From assembly GCA_001687465.1 (NCBI GenBank), contig LVLI01000100.1, positions 1-64,000 on the forward strand: 64,000 nt of DNA, given 5' to 3'. How positions within the stretch are numbered: the stretch's first letter is position 1; each line of letters opens with the position of its first letter. Below the pieces are notes generated by a model. That model worked only from the letters and a program-made list of their open reading frames with translations, ran no database searches and was not told where the DNA came from. A program made the position numbers and the translations under genes. This document shows positions 10,973-22,500 of the stretch, in pieces. The DNA comes from Halocafeteria seosinensis (Eukaryota; Sar; Bigyra; Bicosoecida).

Positions 10973-12732
10973 ATGAGAGATCACTACATGCTTGGTAGTC
11001 GTAGTGCTAGTACTGCAAACAACAGCATAGAAACTACTCATTTCCCTCGCAAGCGCGCTAAGAAACTGGTAATTGGTTTAACTGGGAACAGGACCAGGAT
11101 TGCTACTACATTTCCATCTACAGGGAAAGATGAAAAGACCACAAACCAGCAGGCGTCTGAAGAGCCAGTCTTGGCCAGGAACTGGCTCCCAGCACTACCG
11201 CCGAAGCAATTGGGAGGTACCGCAAGTGAAGGCTCCTATCAAAGTCCTAAAACGAGTACAAAGAAGGAAGGCAGTGACAACAAAATGGAAATCAAGACAA
11301 GAAGGGACGCACAAATCATCTTGCCTACAGTGTGCTCCGACTACTTGCGACATAGCAGCTCCGATCATGCGATTCGTGCCAGAACTGTAGTCAGCGGGGC
11401 GACATTAGAGTGTGTGCACCCAAGCACAGATCTATCTAGTTTAGAGCCCTCCTCAAATTCTTCAGATGAATCAGTATTGGAACCATTCAGCTCGTCTTCG
11501 CGTGGCAGTCTGGGTGCCTCAGGGCATCAGCCGGAGGTCCCATCCTATCTTCGTGCCATTCCAGATACTGTCTGTGCAGCCTTCCAGCATCTCGGCAGCT
11601 CGACGCTTCGGGTAGCAGATCATCAGTTCAGAAAATTTGTTAAAGAATATTGCAAGCTTCCAGCGTATTTTGGTATTGTACTTTTTAAGCAAATTAAATC
11701 GTATCGTGAGGTGGCAACTGACCTTGTCCGGAACGGAACATTAATGAAAGATGCACTTTTGGATCTATCAACTGCTGATGCTTATGCGGATGTAGCGCAG
11801 TGTAATACTGAAAGTGAATGCATAACTCTAGAGACTTCCTTAGGTTTTGGACTCCCCAGTTGCGAGAAGGCTCACGTCGTGACAAGTTTGTCGCTTTAGT
11901 TACTCCGCCTTCCCGTAAGACTGTTGCTGACGTCGAACAAGGTCGAGATACACAGCGACACCGAACGGCAAGAATAGACGTTACTGACATTCAGCCAATG
12001 GTAGATGCTCTCATTGACCGCCATCCGGACCTGTCCTTGCTGAGACAGGATCCATCCCGGAGGAAGGATTACATTTCTTTCGTCATAGCCAGCGTCTTCT
12101 TCCCCGTACATGGAAGCATTACGAACGGATCGGTGCGTAGGAGTGATCTAAAGGAAAGCGGCATTGTAGAAACATTTTACCGGTGTGCTTGTTGCTCTCT
12201 TGAGAAGATACCTGCTTTCAGTGTTACACTGTTTTTACAACTCCATAACTACTTCAGGCAGCACTGCCGAAAGAGATGTGCCACGGGATACGAATTTATT
12301 CCTTTGGCCAAACTTCCTATTGGATGGGAAAATCAACAGTTACAGCGTAGGATTATGCGCGTGTTAGCGAAGAGAGACTGCGTCGAAGCTACATTCGAAG
12401 AGTTCCTCTGGCTTTCTTATGCTTTAGGTGATCGAATGAAGACGACGAGCCTGCCTTTCTGGTTCTATGTTCTGGACTGGGACGAGGATGGATATATAAG
12501 CGATGCAGATCTACGCGTATGGTTTAGGGCAAAGAAGGAATGTTTGAATGCCTTCAGCATAACGAATGAACTACCCTGGACTGACAGTTTGATACAGACT
12601 ATCGATTGTTTCAGACCCAGTCTAAGGCAGAGCATGAACTTCTGGACATCCAGGTTGGAGGTAAAGGCTTCGGGGCTAGGTATAGTGTTGTATGATATGT
12701 TCATCAACATGTCTCGGCTAGAGACGTCGTAG
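10973..12732 (+). pseudogene. PP2A B''-like protein, copy 4, with a -1 frame break
   Basis: Two overlapping frames together encode one B''-like protein. The first runs 10973-11899 and carries the variable N-terminus, VPSYLRAIPDTVCAAF and KYCKLPAYFG-type sequence. The second takes over around 11828-11830 with RDFLRFWTPQLREGS and continues to 12732. It includes DALIDRHPDLSLL, FEEFLWLSYALGD, EF-hand LDWDEDGYISDADL (loop 12475-12510) and EVKASGLGIVLYDMF. The first frame meets a stop at 11897. In copies 2 and 3 the same junction is uninterrupted, so one base is missing here. No intron can explain it because homology is continuous across the break. It may be a recent pseudogene, a sequencing indel or programmed frameshifting. 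Everything downstream is intact and well conserved. Confidence 0.75.
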
Positions 12733-12867
12733 GCGCAAATAACAACTGATGTTTCGCTTATCACCTATTGGAAACAGGTTTGTCCCTCACATTGTTTTTG
12801 GAACTTGCTGTTACCCCATACCACTAACGTGGATGTATTTCGCTTATTGGCTGCTCGTGTATTGCAT

Positions 12868-14090
12868 TTAGGACCTTTCTTCCCATTTCGTATCGCCCGC
12901 AGTTACAGGTTCGAACATTGACCCACTCGCGGGACGTTCGCCAAAAAACCATTCCTCCACTTTGCGTGCAATGTCTTCTGGAGGAGTCCAATTACTCTTG
13001 TCCGCATCAGGGGCTCCTGCGCGATTCATTGGCGTATCGATGGCGGCAGGCAGAATCCCCAGTGCAGTACTTCCATGGGGTAAACCACTTTCCTTTTGAC
13101 TGCATATGAACCACATGTACTTAAGGGGCGGAGAATACACGCCAACGCAGAAAACAAGAAGGTACATCGGAGTCAACCATACCTCACGCTCGACAACAAG
13201 TGATGGGTCGATGCTTTGGCTATCCCGTACCCGATCATTCCGGGGGTCGCTGCAGAGCGGGTATCCACAACTTCACCGTAAAAAAATAGAAGCCATGCGA
13301 AATGAGATTGAATGGACCACCTACGACCTAATGCGGCTGACGCTCCCACCAGCACAAGTAAGCCATTCTCGTTCATTTTCGTTCCGGCCAAGTGAGAAGC
13401 AGTGACAGCCGAACGAATGCAAGCGTGGTACATTGCTTCCACTCCATCTATCATTTCTTCCTCATTAACCTTGCCGCCTGTAACAGGAACGTTTTGATAC
13501 ATGCGTCAAAATCCTAGAAGGCCAAGGGGATAGAAGAACGTACCAGCCCATCCGCCTGCAGGACAGACAACGGCATCCGCATTCTCGCTGCAAGGTGACC
13601 ACATTACACACGACAAAGTTACATTGTCAATAGGGAGGGCACTACTCTTAGCGGGCTTACTGAAGTTTGGTCTTGACTACATGAACTTGTTGCTTCCAAG
13701 ATAGACTCGTGTCCAGCAAGATATTTTCGCCGGCGTTGGAGTTCTCCCTGTTTGTCAGGATTCCACAGAAGTAAGAGTAGTACCGCATATCATATTCAAA
13801 ATTACAGCTCTATCTTACTTGACATCGACATTTATGGTCTGTATGCCTCGTTGGTTAAAGACATCCACCATAGCGCGTCCGAGAGCTCCGTTGCCTCCAA
13901 CAATGATGATCGATTGCTTCCCGGAACTTGCAGCTGCGAATGCGCGCACTGCTTCGCGACCCGGTACTTTGCTTCCCAAAGGCGTCACTTGCCTCGGGAA
14001 CCCACATAATGCCTTTGAAATGGCAGGAGAGCTTCTAGTCCCCAACATCACAAGGGAGGATGTTCTGCAAAATCTTCCCAACGCTGCCAT
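12868..14090 (-). CDS. QDPR: Dihydropteridine reductase
   Basis: Six exons on the minus strand: 13819-14090, 13661-13747, 13544-13587, 13328-13477, 13183-13249 and 12868-13099. All introns are 66-83 nt. They join to 283 residues from the ATG at 14090. QDPR is a short-chain dehydrogenase that uses NAD(P)H to reduce quinonoid dihydropterin, regenerating tetrahydropterin for aromatic amino acid hydroxylases. Visible motifs are the nucleotide-binding IIIVGGNGALGRAM, CPAGGWAGG after splicing, LLVLVGASAAL, the catalytic Tyr-x3-Lys in GYGIAKA, and the diagnostic ALGILPAAIDTPMNR. About 45 residues rich in Arg, Ser and Ala precede the fold and look like a mitochondrial targeting peptide (inferred). 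The upstream frame to 14162 begins only at TTG within a CA-rich stretch. Confidence 0.9.
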
Positions 14091-14463
14091 TGTACTGTTT
14101 GCCTGTACAGACGTTCGCCCGTAGCTGCGAGTGTGTGCGTGTGCGAGTATATGGTGATGCAAACTTTGATGGGTCTAACAATACCCTCTTGTCCATTCCT
14201 TCGATAATATGCAGAACACTTCACGCAATATAGGAAACAAACAATCTTTACTTGGTCTTAGGCGAGTACTGCATTGTAGGCGAAGCAACAAAAGAAGCAG
14301 CGTCAGAGTCGATGGGACGGTGCCAAATTTAACGAAAAAACTACTATGAGTACTACGGTGCTTCTTTGCAATTTGAAGTTGTAAAAATTGGAGTCTTTTC
14401 GGGGCATCGAAGGATCTTCGCGTTGACGAGTTTGGCCTCAATCCTTGTTGGTTGGAATCTCAT

Positions 14464-16092
14464 CTACCGTCTACTTTCCTGAACGAAAGAAATGCGCTTG
14501 GAAACATTTTCTTCCATGAAAGAAGCCAATCGAATCATATCTTTCATCTTTTCTAGCTTTGCCTTCGCTCTCTCAAAGGACTGGACTTCAGGCGCAGCGG
14601 CTACGCTGGAAGTAGGAAGTGGATGAAGGCTCAACTGTTCCTTTCGACTGCATATAAGACGATACATCCCTATCAACATGCTTTGGAGTAATGCAAGCAT
14701 CGAAAATACTCCTAGTGCGCCAACGTAAGTTGGCGGTACCCCAACCGCTACCAATGCTCCATACCTTATTAGTCCTAAGGTGGTAATCAATAGTCCTACC
14801 AGTCTGCCAATGGTAGAACATTTACAGATAGTGAATGAAGTCGCTTGCTATACAACGAGATACGTAAATCAACACTTACAGGTTTAAAGCAATCCAGAGA
14901 AGAACAGCTTTCGTCTGAAAAAGCGCAAGACGGAAGTCAGCATACCGGTATGTTCAGTGTCCAGAACTTTGGTTTTCAACTCAAGCTCGTTCTGTAGTCT
15001 CTCACATTGGGCACGATCTCCCCGGCGGCAACTATCTAGCAATTTGACTTTTTGATGTGCAGCAGCCAAGTATTCACGTGAGTGTTTTTCCGGGGGGAAG
15101 GTTGGGACATCCGGTCCATCCTCACCTTCAATGGAATCGGACACAAGGTCTTGGCTTGCCGTTGCCCGGGCCATGGCCACAGGCGTTACAATCTCCTCTG
15201 AAATCGAGTATAAAAGTACAGAGTTTACATAAGATGGGAAAAGAACAACAAATTGAAAGGATCGAGAGGTCAATCGCCACAGTTGGCCTCGAACAAGACT
15301 GCAGAGAAGTGGAATCGCGAGAACTCCAAAAACTCCCACAACCAACAGCCAGTTCATTGTCGCATCCTGTGTTTGCCTGTCCCAGATGGTATTACCAAAG
15401 AGCCCGCTAGTCAATAGAAAGAGAGCAGCATACAAAATAACACAGCACAACATTGTCATCCCGAACTTTCCCGACGAAGACGAAGCTCCGTTGGGCGTCG
15501 CGAACTTTGACAAACTGAGCAAGAACTAACTGGAAAAGGAGACGCCCGATATAAATGGCACTAAAAACGTACAAGATCGCATCACTCCCTCGCACACCTT
15601 TTAGCGCCTTTGTAAAAATGATCAAGCAACCGCGGGTTTCTCACTTCATTTCTCGGGCACATCCACCGAGCTGAGGATTCCCCTCTAGCGACTGGTACAG
15701 GTATCGAATCGGAGTGTGTCTTGGACAGGTACCAACATCTATCAAACAGCAGTACTTGGGATTTAAGCATCTAGAGAACGCTTGGAAGACCCATAAATGA
15801 GAGTTTAGCTTTCCTCCATTCTTCTCTTTCACAGCGACTAACAACTGGAGCGGCTGGAAATAGCTAGTCCCTGAAGCGTATTTCGGGAGCTCAACACTGC
15901 GCTCGAAGATGTGGCACGTTACCGGTTCACCTTGAAACTGACTCAACATCACGGATTTGTCGTAGACGTTCAAGATGTTACTCAGGTAGTGCTCCAAGGA
16001 AGAGCTCATCTTTTGACAACCATCGAAGATCAGCACAACGAGCACTTCTTGAGGATGCAGATATTCGTGTGCCGTTGACAACGTAACGGACC
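14464..16092 (-). CDS. Chitin synthase-like protein lacking the catalytic core
   Basis: Minus-strand exons that keep frame: 15645-16092, 14968-15514, 14880-14914 and 14464-14803. The 14915-14967 intron has a weak GTTCTG donor, and the 5' end is uncertain. The first exon is clearly chitin synthase (GT2): VAVKEKNGGKLNSHLWVFQAF, then CLIDVGTC (canonical DVGT substrate-binding Asp), then NPQLGGCAREM (canonical GEI). Family members then have some 200-300 residues with the ED and QRRRW catalytic motifs. Here a 130-nt intron leads straight to membrane segments: MTMLCCVILYAALFLLTSGLF, LLVVGVFGVLAIPLLCSLV, the chitin-synthase-like VVLFPSYVNSVLLYS, and a last pair ending GVFSMLALLQSMLIGMYRLI. No QRRRW occurs in this interval in any frame I read. 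It cannot be an active synthase as drawn; a remnant, regulator or assembly deletion are the options. Confidence 0.6.
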
Positions 16093-16151
16093 TGAAAATT
16101 TTGCCGGTCGAACGGTCGTCACCGGCAAGTAGGAGAGGTCTGACTCGTCGC

Positions 16152-16361
16152 TCATCCCAATGAAGAGATTAGAACCAACAACGTTTTGGAAACTCTGGAC
16201 GTGTATGGATGCTCTTCTGTCGATTCCCGGGTTGTTTCGCTTGGTAGGGCTGCATTCTTGCTCTCCGAAAGTGCTTGTTGATCTTTGCTTTCGCCCTTAT
16301 CCTCTTCACTGTCACCACGAGGAACCGCTTCTTCCAATGTTTCATCTGCAAATACAACAAC
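16152..16361 (-). other. Possible acidic upstream exon of the chitin synthase-like gene
   Basis: A strong acceptor (GTATTTGCAG, ending at 16362) is followed by an open frame encoding an acidic stretch beginning DETLEEAVPRGDSEED. It lies just upstream of the chitin synthase-like exons, but I could not find a donor and phase that join the two cleanly. It may be N-terminal coding sequence of that gene or unrelated. Confidence 0.3.
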
Positions 16362-17043
16362 AAAATGAGAGGTACCCGAAGAGTGGCAGCAAAAGCGAAC
16401 CTCGAAGCAGCTTCGGGCGGGCGGATGCCTCTTCAGATGGTGTCAGTAGCTGTTCAGTGTAAACCTCATACAGCCGTCAATACTGTATACCAACGGTAAG
16501 TACTTACTCGTTTCGGTTTGCATCGTTTCCTATTGGCTCCCTTCACTCGTATTGAGGATGATACCGGTGCTGCGCTCCCGAGCGGCCTTGTAGAAACCAC
16601 CTGCGACCGGACAAGAGAATTTTACGCAGATCGTTCCGCGAGCTGTCAAGGGTATGAAGCCCCAGAGCACGCCACAAAGAAAATTGGTGTAACCATATAC
16701 TATTCTGGTATCGACGACACAACAACTGCCAACAGAAGTGTTACCGCCAGGTCCCGACGGGAGGGGGGTGATACGAGCGACTGTATGACGTGGCAGAAAA
16801 CCTACACGCGAAGAGATACACAGGAGGTTGTCGTTTGAAGCCGTTGAAACTACACGTTTGCGCCTCAATTGGAAAACGATAACATTACAGATACTATCTT
16901 TCCGTGCAAGTGTCTCCCTAGCGCAAACTGAACTACTGTAGTTCCTGTGTGCATTCGTAACGCTTGCTCATAGGTGACACCCAGAGTAGCGACAAGGTAA
17001 CAGGGTGACGACATGTGTATATTGCCTTCAATGAAGAGCAAAG
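16362..17043. other. Unresolved stretch, minus-strand open frame
   Basis: About 680 bp between the chitin synthase-like gene and CCDC6. The minus-strand frame 16530-16868 encodes a hydrophobic stretch (NFLCGVLWGFIPLTARG) that faintly recalls the RAB5IF family, but following membrane helices are not visible and it has no ATG. I do not call a gene. Confidence 0.25.
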
Positions 17044-19228
17044 CTATCGTCGCTCTACACCGGTATAACTGGCAGATCGTCGATGCCGAAAGTGTTCCTT
17101 GGGATTGTTGCTACCTGAGGTGGACGCATTAGGTGTTTGTCCTTCCTTATCATGTTGCTGTAAGTTCTTCGATGTCTGATCCATATCGTCTTCAACCAGA
17201 GTACGAGCAAAGTGCGCATGGGTATCTCCGGAGTCTAAATCCAGTTGCAAACCAACACTCGGCGCGGCAGGGGTTCCAGAATGGAACTGCTCTCCCATAG
17301 AAAATGGAGTCCGAGATCCAGTGCTTTGGGCGGCGGGTGGTCCCGGTCCCAAGAGACTGGATCCTCTGGGAGAAGAACCTTCATTGGGTAACGGCCTTCC
17401 CCCAGAGCTCAAACTGCGCTCTCGTCCACACAGTCGCTCTTGTAGATCCTGACTCCTGTCAGAGAGTTGGTATGAAAGTGCACTATTGGAAACTTGATGA
17501 GCACTGGAAGTCCTAATATACAAATTCTTTTCACCAGAATTAGTTCTCCCTGAGTCAGTCTTTGAGGAGTCCCCAGCATCTCGTTGAAAATCCGCGGATA
17601 GTTCAGAACCAGAGGCATTTAAAATACTCGGAGACATAGTGTCGTATCGCCCTAATTCGCCAGTCTGGGGAAACTCAGAGAATGAGCCATGTTGTCCCTG
17701 CCAGGAGAAGGAACCGGAGCGCGATTTTGTGCTCTCATTAAATGCTCTCTCCGAATCCACTTCTAAATTTAGTGTTAACTCTGAGTTTTGCTTGGCCAAC
17801 TTTTCCGCTCTATCCCTTTCCGCGGCCAGCTTTTGCGACAGCGTGAATTTCTCGTCTTTCAAGCGCTTTATTTCGACCTCCATTGACTCGTTGCCTTGCT
17901 TAAGTGTTTGGTACTGATGCTGCACTGTGTCTCGATGCTTTTGCAGCTGTTGGATTTCATTTTGCATTCTTCCAATCACAGGCATCTGATCTCCTGTCGC
18001 TTTAGACGCCATGTCGGTAACTATCTCATCTAGGCGGTTCAAAATATCTTCCTGCGCAGAACAGAGCTTCTTTTCGAGGTCTTCCTTTTGTTTTGTGACA
18101 GTGTCTAAACGGTACTGTAGTTTGTTGACTATGTACCTGCAGCAAAGTATAACAATCTATAGAGACTGGTCACAGTTCATCGGAACGGTGCGGTCACACG
18201 CATACTCTTGTTCTTGTTCCAAATGGTTCTCCAGTTCCACTTTCTCACGGAGAACCCGGTCAAGTTTTGCTCTTAATGTTTCTTCAATGTGCCGTTCTTC
18301 TCGGCGCAATCGGTCCTCAAGCTCTTGCTTTTCTTTAGCGTTCTCTTCAGCCTTTTTCTCCAAGTGTTCGCGCTCCTGCTTCAGTTGCTCTTCCAGTTGC
18401 CTGGAACAATGAACATACAATGTTGAAACCAATATATGAACCCTGAATATTAATTCTGAAGCCTACTCTTTTTCTCCCACGACAGACGACAGTTCTCTCC
18501 GTAGTTTGTTCACCACATATTCCTGCTCTTGGTCCAAGCGTTGCTGGGCTTCTTCTTTTTCTTGTTGCACCTGCGGCGATTGTTTTTGTGATAAAGAACG
18601 AACGGTAAGCTAAATATCTCACTTACTTTTGATAATTTCTTCTGAAGTGTGTTGGTCAAAAACTCTTCCTCCCGGTCCACTTCAAGTGCCAATTTTTCTT
18701 TCTCTTGTTTCAGTGTGCTTAATTTTTTCATCAACTGCCAGTGCACAAGAATCCAATCCAGGGTATCGTACAATAAATGGCCACCTCCGTATGAAAATGT
18801 GCAAACATCGAGCATATCTACGTACTTTGTTGGTAATGTACTCTTCCTCCATCTCAGCAGAGGATACCTGTGACCACCATATTCAAACTCTTACTTTCTT
18901 ATATACATACGGTCAGTTGCAAAGGAAGTCCGTGACGGTAGTCGCTTGTGAAAACTACGCATATATCAGCAAAAGAAGCCAATATAAGCCATGCAAAGAC
19001 CCGACATACCAATTTCGACATGGACTCTTTGAGTCGCTTGACTTCCTCTCGAAGGTACGCATTCTGTTGTTTTAGCTGTGTTGGCGAGTCCTCCGCCGGC
19101 GGGGGTGGTAGTACACTCGATGAGGAGTCTTCCCTCGCTGGATGAGCTCGCTCAGTCGTTATATGACCTGTATATCCCCCCGCTGAAGCGTCCGAAGGCT
19201 GGTCCCTGGACGTGGACTTGTCTGCCAT
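17044..19228 (-). CDS. CCDC6: CCDC6-like coiled-coil protein
   Basis: Six exons: 19010-19228, 18826-18867, 18627-18734, 18467-18570, 18206-18400 and 17044-18136. They join to 586 residues with ATG at 19228. The spliced product carries the repeated CCDC6 signature of short coiled-coil modules: MEEEYITNKLMKKLSTL, LALEVDREEEFLTNTLQKKL, LDQEQEYVVNKLRREL and LENHLEQEQEYIVNKL. Human CCDC6 has EEEFISNTL, EEEFLTNEL and LEQEQE in the same order. A Ser/Pro-rich, presumably disordered tail of about 250 residues follows, as in the family. Each module boundary coincides with an intron, so exons and repeat units correspond. The introns are 56-142 nt and the 42-nt second exon is easily missed. Its start lies 292 bp from the divergent cyclase gene. 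Function in protists is unknown; in animals it is a cytosolic scaffold. Confidence 0.85.
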
Positions 19229-19520
19229 TTTTTGTCGCAAAGGCACGTCTTCTTTCACTGCTTTCAATCGCTCATTGCAGAGAAAGGGAAGCTCTCTTTT
19301 CTTCTTCTCTCCACTAGCAAACAGTACTACCTCCCTCATTATACACGGCGTTATTATCATGGGCCAAAGATAAACTCGACGAAAAGTTTGTCTGGTACAA
19401 CTTCAACTTGGGGCACCTAATTATTCACCTCCACAGAGTGTGACAGAGAGTCTGGTGGATGGTTCATTTGTATGTGCCTCTAGGAAGGAATAGAAATTTA
19501 AATAATATGCATGTTTTGGT
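19229..19520. promoter_or_regulatory. Shared divergent promoter interval
   Basis: 292 bp separate the start codons of the CCDC6-like gene (-) and the cyclase-like gene (+), so both promoters must lie here. No specific motif is claimed. Confidence 0.4.
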
Positions 19521-22500
19521 ATGAGTTTCATCGCCCATGACTCTGAAATGAGCCGTCAGAGTGGCTCCAAGGACGAGCAGGAGCCAACATCACAACATGC
19601 AGCATCGGCTGCCTCCTCTATAACCGTTGATTTCAACACCCATGGGAAGCGAACCCACGATTCCGGAGGCGAGGACACCCGGGGTGGACAGAGCGCTGCG
19701 ACTATGGAACAGAAGGGAGCTGCAGCTTCCTTCCAGGAGGAGAAAAAGCAGCATGGTGAGGTGGCATTTTCGGGGCCTACGAACCTGAGCAAGAAGAAAG
19801 CAGTGTCTATAAAGTCTTCGATATACAATGTGACTCATTCAGACGTGCCGACAAGTGATACCGAGACGAGCGACACGGAGGACGAAGACAGTGAGCAGGA
19901 GACGGACGACGAGGAGTACAATGATGGTGAGGACATGCACCTTAGTCCACCAGAAGAGATAAGGCTGTTTATGAGACGAGTATTGATGTCGGTCCCTTAT
20001 ACGTGTTTATTGATGTTATTTGTACTCTTCTCGGTGTTTGGATTGGATATCGTGATAATCACGTCGGGCGAGGAAGCGGATCGCACGTATGAGGTGCTCG
20101 CCTCCGTATGTTTTTTCTTCTTCTTGATTGATGTCGCTATAGCGGCGTGGACGAGGTCGTATATTTCGAATGATGCCAAGGGATCTAAGAGACATCTATT
20201 TTGCTGCAATGTCCGGGGATATCTGTTTTCCTTCTTTTTTTGGTTGGATCTCTTGACCAGCCTCTCAATGATATTCGATATCCCCTGGATTTGGAACGCT
20301 GTAACTGGTAATGCAGACAGCGTACATTCTGAGTCTATAGCGGAAGCGAGAGCAGGAAGACTAGCTCGGGTTGGAACTAGGGTAGGGCGAATAATGCGGA
20401 TGATGCAAGTGCTAAAGTTGGGTAAGTTTTATTCACTGCCGGGTTCCACAAAGTACTCTGTCGGTGCAATGGAAGAGATGAGAAAGCGTCAGATTGGAAG
20501 CCGCCTTACTGATTTGACTATCCGTAGAGTTATTGTATTGATCCTGGTCATGCTTATCGCCTTGTCTTTGCTTTTCCCTCGGGAGGTGGACAAGAGCGAT
20601 CGCAATGCAGTCAAGCTGCTTCATGAGTTTAACCGGAACCGACCTGAGGGATGGGAGTCGTTGATTGATATTACCAAAACGAAGTTGAGGGACTGGAATT
20701 GGGCAGGCGATGCTTCTCATTTTGACCAGCGTAGATTAGTGTTCTTAGAGATAGAACCTGCCGATCCGTTCGATAGTTCAATACGAGTGGACATACCTAG
20801 CGTATATAACACACTCCGGGATGATTTCTTCGCTGAAGAACTAAGGCAAGTTCGGTTTTCTGATGTGGGAGTGCTCAATTCCTCGGAAACTACGTTTGTA
20901 ACGGAAGGTTGGTTCAATCGACGCCCTATCATCGTGGAAGCGTCCATATTCAACATTGGTCTATCGGTTTTTATACTCCTATTAACGGTTTTCGGCTCTC
21001 TTCTTTTCTCTGTGGATGCTCATCGACTTGTGTCATCGCCCATAGAGAACATGGTTCAGATGGCCTATCAGGCGAGTCAGGTAAGTCGCTGCTAACCCAT
21101 AAGCAGTTTGGTCGAGATGGCGAGTAAAATTTGGTGCTTGCAGGATCCGACAAAGGAACCTCCAGTCTTTCCTCACAGTCGAATGTACGAAACTAAAGTT
21201 CTCCAAAACACCGTTAGAAAGATAGGCTCCTTACTCAGATTGGGCTTCGGGGACGATGGTGCGAAGATTGTGCAACGGCACCTTGTCGAATTTGGTCCGG
21301 GGAGCAACAGATTAGTATCGCACAGCCAAGGGGAGGCGGCAAAACAAGAAAGAGTAATGCAAGCTATGCGCCGAAGTTTCAAGCATGCCCCGACCAAAGC
21401 GCATGCTGGTTCACCTTTTTTGACGTTCGGGCACTTCAACCCAGATGTCCCCAGTGACAGGCTTGAGGTAGTTTTCGTGCGCATCAGGATTTCTAACATC
21501 AAACAAATACGAATGGCTTTGGGAAATCGCACTCCATTGTTGTTGAATCAGGTGTCCTCTCTTGTGCACGACATTGTTCTCGCCTGGGGCGGAGCGATTG
21601 TGGAAAATGTCCACGATGGATGGCACTGTGTTTGGCCTATTCGCGTGGACCATTCGGAGCAAAGCTCCGTATTCGTCAACGCAAGTATGTCTCAACCGGG
21701 TCAAACAAATTTAGAGAGCCTTTTCTCTTCGGGTGGCTCTGTGGCCACGTACCGTCGTAAGCGCTCCGACAGGAGAAAAGGAGATCCGCTAGCAGCTGCT
21801 GGTGCTGCTTCCCAGCTGGACCATGCTTCATCATCACGGCCACCGGATAGAAAAGGGTCCCGCTCGTATTCATTCTTTGAGAAAATCAAAGTACTCTGTG
21901 GTCTTGGTTCGTCATCTGGCACTCAGGTTCCATATGAGAATGTCCTTGAGGACGGACACCCTGCAGACACAGTCGACAGGGCATTACTAGCTGTCCTCAA
22001 AATATGCGCAGAAGTTAACAGGTATGGTCGGCGTGTTGAGCCCAGCTGCGTTGCATCGAACTATTTAAATTTCTTCTGGGATGACACAGATCCAAGGAAT
22101 TGCATGATAGTACTGAGGCTATAGCGTTTCGTAAATGGATAAAGCAACATTTTATGGCTGAGCCTTCTGATATAATCCGCATCCAATGCAGTCTGCATGG
22201 AGGCTGGTAAGTACATTTGCGCCGGTGAAAAACGTTTCTTCTTCAAGAATCACCCATATCAATGCAGGGCTAACGAAGTCGCAGTAGGATCCAGTAGGAA
22301 AGCAGATGTGGTGTATTTCTCTCCTCATTTTTTTGCTGCTGAGTATATTTCCAGACTTGACAACGAATACGGCTCTTCTGTCATTCTGTCGGAAGCAGTT
22401 CACTCTGCACTTTCTGATGAGGCGCAAGAGTTTTGTAGATGGGTGGATTGTCGCGAACTTCCTCTATCTGATCATTTGGGGCAGAGCTCCGAAAGAATAA

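Noticed and set aside
12890-12925. GGTTCGAAC resembling a tRNA B-box
   Set aside because: It lies within the last coding exon of dihydropteridine reductase, and no A-box or cloverleaf can be drawn around it.
14090-14162. N-terminal extension of dihydropteridine reductase to 14162
   Set aside because: It begins with TTG and is encoded by a CA-rich simple sequence; the ATG at 14090 gives a targeting-peptide-like start.
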